In this document: positions 55,923 through 63,386 of the stretch, one piece after another
How positions within the stretch are numbered: position 1 is the stretch's first letter
Layout: every line of letters begins with the position of its first letter
Origin: Flavobacterium sp.
GTDB taxonomy: Bacteria; Bacteroidota; Bacteroidia; Flavobacteriales; Flavobacteriaceae
DNA: 64,000 nt
Direction of reading: 5' to 3'
Assembly: GCA_027484725.1 (NCBI GenBank)
Contig: JAIXSK010000017.1
Span: forward strand, 372,001 to 436,000
The notes under the pieces: model-generated
The model's database searches: none
Told to the model about the DNA's origin: nothing
Seen by the model: the letters and a program-made list of their open reading frames with translations, nothing else
Position numbers and translations under genes: made by a program

Positions 55923-56984
55923 TTATCTATTATTTTTTTCGGCCTGTTTTTCTCGAACTTTCATGGGGTTTTTACTGATTTCCGCATGTTGAATTCTGTT
56001 GTGATAAACATCCAAAGCCAAATAAACAGCCTCTTTAAATGAACTGTGATCAGCCATTCCTTTTCCGGCAATATCAAAAGCAGTTCCGTGATCAGGAGAT
56101 GTTCTTATTTTATCGAGCCCAGCTGTATAATTGACTCCTTTTCCAAATGAAAGGGTTTTAAAGGGCACCAAACCTTGGTCGTGATAGGCCGCAATAACCG
56201 CGTCGTATTTTTCATACTGATGACTTCCGAAGAAACCATCAGCCGGAAATGGTCCGAAAACCATGATGCCTTTATCAAACAATCCTTTGATGGTTGGTGC
56301 AAAAATTTCAATTTCTTCTTTGCCAATTACTCCATTGTCCCCACTGTGTGGATTAAGGCCTAATACGGCAATTTTAGGTCGGGTAATGGCAAAATCTTGA
56401 ATGAGGGTTTGGTGAATGGTCTGAATTTTTTGAGCCAACAAAGCGGGTGTTAGGTGTTTGGCCACTTCATTCACCGGAACGTGATCAGTCAAAAGTCCAA
56501 CGCGTAAATGGTCGTGAACCATCAGCATGAGCGCGTTTCCTGTAAGTTCTTGATTTAAATAGTCCGTATGCCCCGGAAATTTAAAGTCATCCGACTGAAT
56601 GTTGTATTTATTTATCGGAGCTGTAACCAAAACATCTATTTGCCCTTCTTTGAGCGCGGTAGTTGCTGCTGTAAATGATTTAATTGCATAAGCACCTATT
56701 TGGTCATCTGTAGCCCCAAAATTCAATTCAACAGGCTCTTTCCAAACATTGAGCACATTAATTTTTCCGGGGATGAGCTGATTGATGTGATCAATTCCGT
56801 GGAGCGTTGATGCAGATTCAAACGTTTTTTTTACAAACGATAAAACTTTGACATTGGCAAAAATAACCGGAGTACACAACTCTAACATGCGGGTGTCTTC
56901 GAAGGTTTTTAAAACCACTTCGCTTCCGATACCGTTTAAGTCGCCTATCGATATCCCGACAATTATATTTTCTGATTTTTTCAT
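55923..56984 (-). CDS. pdxA: 4-hydroxythreonine-4-phosphate dehydrogenase
   Basis: A 353-residue zinc-dependent dehydrogenase of the DXP-dependent pyridoxal-5'-phosphate pathway. The family motifs are GISIGDLNGIGSEVVLK at the start and PGHTDYLNQ, AYHDQGLVPFK and TSPDHGTAFDIAGKG with the three metal histidines. Length is slightly above E. coli PdxA because of a charged C-terminal tail. It is the first gene of the operon with DUF177, rpmF, fabH, accB and accC, and is divergent from the riboflavin synthase gene. Confidence 0.95.
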   Translation of the reverse strand: MKKSENIIVGISIGDLNGIGSEVVLKTFEDTRMLELCTPVIFANVKVLSFVKKTFESASTLHGIDHINQLIPGKINVLNVWKEPVELNFGATDDQIGAYAIKSFTAATTALKEGQIDVLVTAPINKYNIQSDDFKFPGHTDYLNQELTGNALMLMVHDHLRVGLLTDHVPVNEVAKHLTPALLAQKIQTIHQTLIQDFAITRPKIAVLGLNPHSGDNGVIGKEEIEIFAPTIKGLFDKGIMVFGPFPADGFFGSHQYEKYDAVIAAYHDQGLVPFKTLSFGKGVNYTAGLDKIRTSPDHGTAFDIAGKGMADHSSFKEAVYLALDVYHNRIQHAEISKNPMKVREKQAEKNNR

Positions 56985-57005
56985 AGAGGAGCGCGTTATT
57001 ATTGC

Positions 57006-57013
57006 TAATTTTG
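57006..57013 (+). promoter_or_regulatory. -7 box TAATTTTG of ribE
   Basis: A TANNTTTG match 29 bases upstream of the ribE ATG. Confidence 0.55.
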
Positions 57014-57042
57014 ACGTGCAAATTTAGTAAAATAAACCATAG

Positions 57043-57630
57043 ATGTTTACCGGAATTATTGAAACACTCGGAATCGTTCGCGAGCTCAAAAAAACAGACG
57101 ATAATCTTGACATTACCCTGCAGAGTTCAATAACTCAAGAACTCAAAATTGACCAAAGTGTTGCACACAATGGCGTGTGTTTGACGGTTGTACATATTCA
57201 AAACGACCAATATACCGTAACCGCCATCAAAGAAACCATAGACAAAACCAATTTAGCAGATTGGAAAGTGGGCGATATCATTAATTTGGAACGCGCCATG
57301 AAACTCGGCGATCGCTTAGACGGACACATCGTTCAAGGGCATGTTGATCAAACAGCACTATGCACTAAAATTGAGCATGCGGGTGGAAGTTGGTATTATA
57401 CTTTTGAATATGATGCAGGTATAGGGAACATTACGATTGAAAAAGGTTCAATTACCGTTAACGGCGTGAGTTTAACCGTTGTTGATTCAAAAGAACATAG
57501 TTTTAGTGTAGCCATTATTCCATATACACATGAGCATACCAACTTCAAAAGTTTTCAAATGGGCACCAAAGTTAATATAGAGTTTGATGTCATTGGCAAA
57601 TATGTGAGTCGACTTTATCAGAAAAAATAG
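57043..57630 (+). CDS. ribE: Riboflavin synthase (alpha chain)
   Basis: A 195-residue riboflavin synthase, which dismutates two 6,7-dimethyl-8-ribityllumazine molecules to riboflavin. The family opening MFTGIIETLG, two lumazine-binding domains with NGVCLTVV near residue 46 and NGVSLTVV near 142, and DGHIVQGHVDQ near 96 are intact. It is alone, with its own promoter and terminator. I see no FMN riboswitch in the short leader. Confidence 0.95.
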   Translation: MFTGIIETLGIVRELKKTDDNLDITLQSSITQELKIDQSVAHNGVCLTVVHIQNDQYTVTAIKETIDKTNLADWKVGDIINLERAMKLGDRLDGHIVQGHVDQTALCTKIEHAGGSWYYTFEYDAGIGNITIEKGSITVNGVSLTVVDSKEHSFSVAIIPYTHEHTNFKSFQMGTKVNIEFDVIGKYVSRLYQKK

Positions 57631-57645
57631 CTGTTTGATAAAAAC

Positions 57646-57677
57646 AAAAAACTCCGGTTTAAGCCGGAGTTTTTTTA
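57646..57677. terminator. Terminator shared by ribE and the convergent sorted membrane protein gene
   Basis: AAAAACTCCGG, a short loop and CCGGAGTTTTTTT form a perfect hairpin. The TAA stop and last codons of the minus-strand gene lie inside it. Confidence 0.9.
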
Positions 57678-57871
57678 TGTCTAATTTGTGATTTGTATAT
57701 TTTAAACAAGCCAAACATCAGAGCAATTATAGTCAACGCAACCAAATCTCCATCAATAGGAAGACCCGGTGGCGGGACTCCCGGAGGAGGTGGCCCATTG
57801 TTTGGAATGGCCGCAGCAGAGGCGCTGACCATCAATAAAACCGCTAAGAATATGCTCGGGACAATTTTCAT
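57659..57871 (-). CDS. Small proline-rich membrane protein with PID-CTERM-like sorting signal
   Basis: A 70-residue protein with a signal peptide (MKIVPSIFLAVLLMVSASA), a Gly/Pro spacer (PNNGPPPPGVPPPGLPIDG), one membrane helix (about residues 44-62) and a basic tail (KIYKSQIRHKK). A PID motif before a C-terminal helix and basic tail is the pattern of small flavobacterial proteins that I recall as PID-CTERM sorted proteins. The sorting enzyme is not in this window. The last codons (KKTPA) and stop lie within the shared terminator hairpin. Confidence 0.65.
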   Translation of the reverse strand: MKIVPSIFLAVLLMVSASAAAIPNNGPPPPGVPPPGLPIDGDLVALTIIALMFGLFKIYKSQIRHKKTPA

Positions 57872-58033
57872 AGGCCGTAAAAGTAAGTAAAAATTCTTTC
57901 TGTCAAAATTTTTTTTTGTTTAATCATTTCTTTTTGAGTACGCAAAAAACAAATATACAAAGCTGACTCGCACAAGCATCGTAATTTGTGTTACATAAAC
58001 GTAAAAAAAACGAGTTTAGTTTTTTAGTGCGTT

Positions 58034-58068
58034 TAAAAAAAAAGACTCTCATACCAACGAAAGTCTTT
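58034..58068 (-). terminator. Terminator after tRNA(CAU)
   Basis: On the minus strand AAAGACTTTC and GAGAGTCTTT pair (one G-U) and are followed by a T run, 6 bases past the tRNA. Confidence 0.8.
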
Positions 58069-58073
58069 GTCAG

Positions 58074-58147
58074 TGGTCCCACTTGGAATCGAACCAAGCA
58101 CCTACTGATTATGAGTCAGTTGCTCTAACCGAATGAGCTATAGGACC
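58074..58147 (-). tRNA. tRNA with anticodon CAU (elongator Met or Ile2)
   Basis: The 74-base minus-strand cloverleaf has acceptor GGTCCTA against TGGGACC, D stem GCTC/GAGC, anticodon stem ACTGA/TCAGT with loop CTCATAA (anticodon CAT), and T arm CTTGG/CCAAG. The discriminator is A, and CCA is not encoded. It is not an initiator: the first acceptor bases pair. Elongator Met and lysidine-modified Ile2 share this anticodon and I cannot separate them by eye. Confidence 0.9.
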
Positions 58148-58236
58148 TTTAATTTCGGTTGCAATATTACTATTATTTTTAAAACTCTGCAACTATTTTT
58201 TACAACAAAATCAGTATTTACGCGGCATTAAAATGA

Positions 58237-58641
58237 TTACGCAGAAATTTCCTGACACAATTCAACCAAAACACCCAAAGTGTTTTTCGGATGTAAAAAC
58301 GCCACTAGTTTATTGTCGGCACCTTTTTTAGGCACTTCGTTCAGAACGACAAACCCCTCTGATTTTAGCCGCGCAATTTCTGCGACTATGTCTTCTACAT
58401 CAAAGGCAATGTGGTGAATGCCTTCGCCGCGCTTTTCAATAAATTTAGCAATCGGACTCTCTGGGTTTGTGGCTTCAAGCAATTCAATTTTATTGGGGCC
58501 ATTCATAAAAAATGAAGTGTTCACGCCTTCACTTTCAACCGACTCCATTTTATAAGGTGGCTCACCCATGAGCTTTTCATAAACCAAATTAGCTGATTTT
58601 AAATCTTTTACGGCAATGCCGATGTGTTCAATTTTTCTCAT
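58237..58641 (-). CDS. mce: Methylmalonyl-CoA epimerase
   Basis: A 134-residue single-domain VOC (vicinal oxygen chelate) enzyme that interconverts (2R)- and (2S)-methylmalonyl-CoA in propionyl-CoA metabolism. The metal-binding residues are in the HIGIAVKDL start, EGIHHIAFDVEDI near residue 75 and LVELCQE at the end. No mutase gene is nearby. It is divergent from the rbfA gene, with a 253-base gap holding a repeat element. Confidence 0.87.
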   Translation of the reverse strand: MRKIEHIGIAVKDLKSANLVYEKLMGEPPYKMESVESEGVNTSFFMNGPNKIELLEATNPESPIAKFIEKRGEGIHHIAFDVEDIVAEIARLKSEGFVVLNEVPKKGADNKLVAFLHPKNTLGVLVELCQEISA

Positions 58642-58706
58642 TTTAAATAGATAGATTTTGTATGCTGATTTTGCAATTGTGTTCTAAGGCCAAAGATACA
58701 CATTTG

Positions 58707-58839
58707 CCCCTAGCCCTGATAAAACCGATATCCTTTTGCGAGGAGCGAGCTAAAGATTGCCTCACAAAATAATATTTGAAATGTTGTGTTCGGGTAATTT
58801 GCTAGGATTGGGTTAGTTTATAGCAGGTTCCAGGCTTCA
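58707..58839 (+). repeat. Dispersed structured element, family A, copy 5 (long form)
   Basis: Starts CCCCTAGCCCTGAT, then the stem ATCCTTT/AAAGAT with one bulged C. The following blocks (TCACAAAAT ... TTGTGTTCG ... GCAGGTTCCAGGCTTC) match copy 2 at 8.6 kb over about 130 bases. It lies between divergent mce and rbfA, upstream of the rbfA promoter, so it is not in the rbfA leader. Confidence 0.72.
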
Positions 58840-58882
58840 GAAAATTATTAATCATTAATTATTAATTCTTAATTATCCATTG

Positions 58883-58890
58883 TATTTTTG
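58883..58890 (+). promoter_or_regulatory. -7 box TATTTTTG of rbfA
   Basis: A TANNTTTG match followed by CGCC and then the ATG, so the mRNA should be leaderless. An AT-rich run with repeated ATTAAT units precedes it. Confidence 0.7.
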
Positions 58891-58894
58891 CGCC

Positions 58895-59287
58895 ATGGAA
58901 ACAAATAGACAGAAAAAAATTGGCGGCGTAATTCAGCGCGATTTGGTAGATATTCTTCAAGGCGAGGTGCGAAAAAACAACATCAGCAACCTCATTATAT
59001 CTGTATCAAAAGTAAGCGTAACGACTGATTTATCAATTGCTTCAGTGTATTTGAGTATTTTTCCGCAAGAAAAAGCACCCGAAATTTTGGCAGCCATCAA
59101 ATCAAATGCGCCGCTCATCAAACACGATTTGTCGCAACGCGTTCGATTGCAGTTGCGCAAAGTGCCCAATTTGGTTTTCTACATTGACGATTCGCTTGAT
59201 TATATTGAGAAAATTGACCGCGCTTTGGCCGGAAAAGAAAATCCCATCGAAAACCGCGACTTATTAGAACGCCGCAGAAAAGCTTAG
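58895..59287 (+). CDS. rbfA: Ribosome-binding factor A
   Basis: A 130-residue RbfA, a KH-like small-subunit maturation factor that helps 16S 5' processing in cold. The family features are IQRDLVDILQ near the start, the IISVSKVSVTTDLSIASVYL stretch, and RLQLRKVPNLVFYIDDSLDY. The start METNRQKK is taken because it follows the promoter box by four bases; the frame extends further upstream through the box. The ABC permease gene starts one base after its stop codon with a GTG, so the two are coupled. Confidence 0.9.
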   Translation: METNRQKKIGGVIQRDLVDILQGEVRKNNISNLIISVSKVSVTTDLSIASVYLSIFPQEKAPEILAAIKSNAPLIKHDLSQRVRLQLRKVPNLVFYIDDSLDYIEKIDRALAGKENPIENRDLLERRRKA

Positions 59288-59288
59288 T

Positions 59289-60494
59289 GTGAACTTTCCG
59301 CTATACATAGCCCAACGATACCTCAGAAGCGCGAGTAAAAACAACGCGATCAACATCATCAACGGCATTGCTGCGCTGGGCGTTGTGGTGGGTTCTATGG
59401 CTTTGTTTGTGGTGCTGTCGGTTTTTAGCGGACTCAAAGAGTTCAGCCTATCTTTTACCAACGAATTTGACCCTGATTTAAAAATCACCAGCACTTACGG
59501 CAAATCTTTTGGGGTTACTCCTGAACAAGAACTTGGGTTAAGCAAAATTAAAGGCTTGGCCGCGCACAGCAAAATAGTTGAAGAACGCGTGCTTTTTTTG
59601 TTTGACGGAAAAGAACAAGTTACCTATATAAAAGGAGTTGATTCTGTTTTTGAAAAGGTCAACCCAATTCAAAAAATTATTTATCAAGGTCAGTGGCTTG
59701 AAAACCAAACCAATCAAGTCGTGGTGGGTTACGGCATTTGTCAGAAGCTCTCTATGGGTTTGTTTGATTTCAATCATCCGTTTGAAGTTTTTGTACCCAA
59801 AGCCGGACGAGGCAACATTGAAAATCCGGACGAGGCTTTTAATCGTTGCAAACTCGCGCCTGTGGGTATTTATGCAGTGAATGAAGATTTAGATTCTAAA
59901 TTTGTCTTTGCCGATTTAACCCTGACCCAAGCCTTACTCGAGTATAAACCCAACCAAATTTCGGGTATTGAATGCAAACTCAAACCCAGCGCCGATGAGC
60001 AAAAAGTGATTCGTGAACTCAAACAACTGTTCCCCAAAAACACGGCCATCAAGACCCGCGCACAACTCAATGATAGCTTGTATAAAATGCTCAATACAGA
60101 GAATATTGCGGTGTATTTAATTTTTACCTTAGTAATCATCGTGGCTCTATTTAACTTGGTCGGCGCACTGATCATGATGATACTCGACAAAAAACACAAC
60201 CTGAAAACGCTGTATAATTTAGGTGCCGAAATCAAACATTTGCGTTCAATTTTTTTGTTTCAAGGAGCGCTGTTGAGTATTGTAGGCGGCTGCATCGGAT
60301 TGGTTTTGGGCATCGCAGTTGTACTGCTGCAACAACAATTTCAGTGGGTCATGATTACGCCCAATTTGGCCTATCCCGTGGTTTTCTCGGTCCAAAATGT
60401 ACTATTGGTGTTGGCCACTATTTTCTCTTTGGGGTTACTCGCCTCTTGGATTGCTTCGAGCAGAGTGACCAAAAAATTACTGGAACAATTTTAA
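59289..60494 (+). CDS. ABC transporter permease (FtsX/LolC-like)
   Basis: A 401-residue inner-membrane permease with one N-terminal helix (about 20-45), a large periplasmic domain (about 50-265), and three C-terminal helices, as in FtsX/LolC/MacB-type permeases. The N-terminal signature FPLYIAQRYLRSASKNNAIN and GVVVGSMALFVVLSVFSGLK matches LolC/E-type lipoprotein-release permeases, which transfer lipoproteins from the inner to the outer membrane. No ATPase gene is adjacent, so the partner must be elsewhere. A GTG start is used one base after rbfA. Confidence 0.85.
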   Translation: MNFPLYIAQRYLRSASKNNAINIINGIAALGVVVGSMALFVVLSVFSGLKEFSLSFTNEFDPDLKITSTYGKSFGVTPEQELGLSKIKGLAAHSKIVEERVLFLFDGKEQVTYIKGVDSVFEKVNPIQKIIYQGQWLENQTNQVVVGYGICQKLSMGLFDFNHPFEVFVPKAGRGNIENPDEAFNRCKLAPVGIYAVNEDLDSKFVFADLTLTQALLEYKPNQISGIECKLKPSADEQKVIRELKQLFPKNTAIKTRAQLNDSLYKMLNTENIAVYLIFTLVIIVALFNLVGALIMMILDKKHNLKTLYNLGAEIKHLRSIFLFQGALLSIVGGCIGLVLGIAVVLLQQQFQWVMITPNLAYPVVFSVQNVLLVLATIFSLGLLASWIASSRVTKKLLEQF

Positions 60495-60496
60495 TT

Positions 60497-60590
60497 AGGG
60501 CGCTGCCTGCGGCCCGGGTTTTTCGCGGTGCAAGCCTGCCTCCCGACAGGCAGGGCACCTAGCTGCAACCCCTAGCGCGGCTTTCGTTTT
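60497..60590 (-). repeat. Dispersed structured element, family B, copy 2
   Basis: On the minus strand it starts GCGCTAGGGGTTGCAGC and ends near CCCGGGCCGCAGGCAGCGCC. GCGCT and AGCGC close it, and GGTGC/GCACC with CTGCCT/AGGCAG form an inner hairpin. It lies in the gap between the convergent ABC permease and dusB genes. Confidence 0.62.
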
Positions 60591-60602
60591 CCGAACAACC
60601 TA

Positions 60603-61595
60603 TTAAACAAACGAATAATCAGCAAACGCTTTTGAGATTTCGTCAAAGGCGCGGAACAAATCATCTTTGTTGTCTAAAGTGACCAACTTGTGGCGGTATT
60701 CTTTAAAGTGTGAGATGCCTCTAAAATAATTGGTATAATGACGGCGGGTTTCAACAATTCCGATCCACTCGCCTTTCCATTCCATGGCCCAAGTCAAATG
60801 ATTGCGCGCAGCGTCAATACGATCTTGCATGGTAGGTGGCGGCAGTTTTTCACCGGTTTTTGCGTAGTGTTTGATTTCGTTAAAAATCCACGGATAACCA
60901 ATCGCTGCACGGCCAATCATAATGCCATCCACACCGAAGCGGTTTTTGTAATCAAGCGCTTTCTCTACCGAATCAACATCGCCATTACCAAAAATCGGAA
61001 TCTTAATGCGTGGATTGTTTTTGACCCGCGCTATATGAGACCAATCGGCTTCACCTTTGTACAATTGCGCGCGCGTACGCCCGTGAATAGACAATGCCTG
61101 CACGCCAATGTCTTGCAAACGCTCGGCTACTTCATCTATATTAATCATATTTTCGTCCCAACCCAAACGCGTTTTGACCGTGACCGGCAAATGCGTTCCG
61201 CGAATCACGGCTTCTGTGAGTCTGACCATCAAATCAACATCTTTTAAAACTGCAGCTCCGGCGCCTTTGCACACCACTTTTTTAACCGGGCAACCAAAAT
61301 TAATATCAATCAAATCCGGATTCACCGCCGAAACAATTTTGGAAGAAAGCCCCATGGCCTCTTCATCTCCGCCAAAAATCTGTATGCCCACCGGACGCTC
61401 GTAATCAAAAATATCGAGCTTTTGTTTACTTTTAATGGCATCGCGAATGAGCCCTTCTGATGAGATGAACTCACTAAACATCAAATCAGCTCCGTGGGTT
61501 TTGCACAAACGGCGAAACGGCGGGTCGCTCACGTCTTCCATGGGCGCCAACAACAACGGGAACTCAGGCAGTTCTATGTTTCCGATTTTGATCAT
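60603..61595 (-). CDS. dusB: tRNA-dihydrouridine synthase
   Basis: A 330-residue flavoenzyme that reduces uridine to dihydrouridine in the tRNA D loop. The FMN barrel start LLLAPMEDVSDPPFRRLCK, the FGCPVKKVVCKGAGAAVL motif with the catalytic cysteine, and SIHGRTRAQLYKGEADW and NGDV-type FMN sites are typical of DusB. Length is normal. The start MIKIGNIELPEF follows a TACTTTTG box by four bases, so a leaderless mRNA is predicted; an ATG five codons further upstream lies in the promoter. Confidence 0.92.
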   Translation of the reverse strand: MIKIGNIELPEFPLLLAPMEDVSDPPFRRLCKTHGADLMFSEFISSEGLIRDAIKSKQKLDIFDYERPVGIQIFGGDEEAMGLSSKIVSAVNPDLIDINFGCPVKKVVCKGAGAAVLKDVDLMVRLTEAVIRGTHLPVTVKTRLGWDENMINIDEVAERLQDIGVQALSIHGRTRAQLYKGEADWSHIARVKNNPRIKIPIFGNGDVDSVEKALDYKNRFGVDGIMIGRAAIGYPWIFNEIKHYAKTGEKLPPPTMQDRIDAARNHLTWAMEWKGEWIGIVETRRHYTNYFRGISHFKEYRHKLVTLDNKDDLFRAFDEISKAFADYSFV

Positions 61596-61599
61596 GGCG

Positions 61600-61607
61600 C
61601 AAAAGTA
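61600..61607 (-). promoter_or_regulatory. -7 box TACTTTTG of dusB
   Basis: A TANNTTTG match with CGCC and then the ATG on the minus strand, identical in spacing to rbfA, tadA, dxs and DUF3109. Confidence 0.65.
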
Positions 61608-61702
61608 CACATTTTTTTGTGTGGCAAAACAATGCTTCTGTGTTGCATTTTCGCTGAGTCAAGGTTTGAATTGATTTCTTATCTTTCACAAAAATTCAAA
61701 GT

Positions 61703-62893
61703 ATGCTGTTTGAGTTCGGCTTTTATTCTTCGCTGTTGCTTATTCCGTTTATCCACGGAATTGTGTATGCCGTCTTACTGTTTTGGAAAGGCCAAACGCA
61801 TCAAATCAAATCAAATTTTTGGCTGGGCGCTTTTTTGATTTTGTGTTCGGCTTATGTAGCGCCTTGGATGCTGGGGTTTGCTGGCTGGTATGACAACCAA
61901 CCTTATCGCGATGTATTATTTTATGTGCCTTTTCAGCAACTGTTTTGGATGGGGCCGTTGCTGTATTTTTATACGCAAAGCCTTTTGAATCCGGCCTTTA
62001 AAATGAGCCCGCGCCTGTGGTGGCATTTTGTACCCGGATTACTCTATAATATAGGAATGCTTTATTTGTGGATATACGATTATTTTATTTACAAATCATA
62101 TTACTTCTACGCTGACCAAGCAGACAAAGATTTTGACTCCTGGTATCAATACACCGGACTGATTTCGATGGTAATTTATTTGGTATTGAGCTTGCGTTAT
62201 TATCAGTCTTATAAAAACTTTATCTACGAACAGACAAGTTTTGCCGAGAGAATTCTTTTTCAGTGGATCAAAAACTACCTCATCGCTTTTTTGGTGATGC
62301 TCTTGCTTCCGGTGGTTTTTGAAGTGTTGGGGCTGTTCTATCCGGAGCTCAAAACCTATACGGGCAGTTGGTGGTTTTTCTTGTTTTTCTCGTTGATTAC
62401 CTTTTACATCGGATTGTCGGGCTATGCCAATTCGGTGCAAACTTCAATACCGTTTAAGTTATCGGCTTTTGACCCAATAGCCCTTGAACTCGAAAATCTA
62501 GAACCCCTTTTAATTGAATCCGAAACGCAGAACAATTCGGCCAAAGAACTCAATGAATCTTTAATTTGGAAATCTAAAATTGAATCGCTGCTCACCCGCG
62601 AGAAACTCTATGAAAATCCGGAACTGACCCTTGCAGAACTCGCCAAAAAATTGCAAACCAATTCTTCTGTAATATCCAAAGCCATCAACCAGGGTTTTGA
62701 AATGAACTTTAATGATTTAATCAATCACTATCGCGTGGAAGCTGTTAAAGAAATGTTGCGTCAAAATGCGCACAAAAAATCGACTCTTTTGGGCATTGCC
62801 TACGATTGCGGTTTTAACTCAAAAGCTACTTTTAACCGCGCTTTCAAAAAAAACACAGGTGTTTCACCTAAAGATTTCATGGAAACCGCCTAA
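61703..62893 (+). CDS. Membrane-bound AraC-type transcription regulator
   Basis: A 396-residue protein with about seven hydrophobic helices in the first 230 or so residues and an AraC-type helix-turn-helix in the last 105. The HTH features are TLAELAKKLQTNSSVISKAI and GIAYDCGFNSKATFNRAFKK, followed by NTGVSPKDF, all typical of AraC C-terminal domains. Its DNA-binding domain would face the cytoplasm, with a signal sensed through the membrane helices. The target genes are unknown; the two exported proteins immediately downstream are natural candidates. Confidence 0.85.
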   Translation: MLFEFGFYSSLLLIPFIHGIVYAVLLFWKGQTHQIKSNFWLGAFLILCSAYVAPWMLGFAGWYDNQPYRDVLFYVPFQQLFWMGPLLYFYTQSLLNPAFKMSPRLWWHFVPGLLYNIGMLYLWIYDYFIYKSYYFYADQADKDFDSWYQYTGLISMVIYLVLSLRYYQSYKNFIYEQTSFAERILFQWIKNYLIAFLVMLLLPVVFEVLGLFYPELKTYTGSWWFFLFFSLITFYIGLSGYANSVQTSIPFKLSAFDPIALELENLEPLLIESETQNNSAKELNESLIWKSKIESLLTREKLYENPELTLAELAKKLQTNSSVISKAINQGFEMNFNDLINHYRVEAVKEMLRQNAHKKSTLLGIAYDCGFNSKATFNRAFKKNTGVSPKDFMETA

Positions 62894-62993
62894 AACAAAG
62901 TCTCAAATTATAATCTGAAGCGTTTCATCAGTTATTACAGCGCAATTTTGCTTCATCAATCAGTCAGTATATCGCTGACGCAATTTAAAAAAG

Positions 62994-63353
62994 ATGAAAA
63001 AAATAATTGTGCTTACTGTTTTTGTTTGGAGTGCCGTTTCTTGTGGTGTAATCGGTTCTTTAAATTCAAACACTTCGATCAAACCTCATGACCGTTTTGT
63101 CTTGGGGCAGAACCAACACGGAAAATTCAGAACCTATCTTAAAAACGAAGGCGTCACCGTATTAAAAATATTCCAAGCGCCCATTGCCGGCGGAAGTTAC
63201 CCCCCAATCCTAGTCAATCCGCAAGAAACCGTACAAGTTAAAACCGACAAAAACACTGCGTTGGTCATTGAGAATACCGGTAATGAATATGCGTCGGTTA
63301 CCTTAAAAGTCAAAGGCGATCTGAATTTAGGCATGACATACCAACAACCGTAA
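62994..63353 (+). CDS. Small exported lipoprotein, unknown function
   Basis: A 119-residue exported protein with a lipobox-like signal (VWSAVSCG, lipidated Cys17), followed by a beta-rich domain of about 90 residues. I do not recognise the family. It lies between a membrane-bound AraC regulator and a GIN-domain protein in the same direction, spaced 100 and 33 bases, so it may be under the regulator's control. Confidence 0.72.
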   Translation: MKKIIVLTVFVWSAVSCGVIGSLNSNTSIKPHDRFVLGQNQHGKFRTYLKNEGVTVLKIFQAPIAGGSYPPILVNPQETVQVKTDKNTALVIENTGNEYASVTLKVKGDLNLGMTYQQP

Positions 63354-63386
63354 TCGAGTTTCAATCATCAATACAATCAAATCATT

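Noticed and set aside
57872-58033. A riboswitch or small RNA in the gap upstream of the sorted membrane protein gene
   Set aside because: The sequence is AT-rich with no stable long pairing beyond the terminator of the tRNA.
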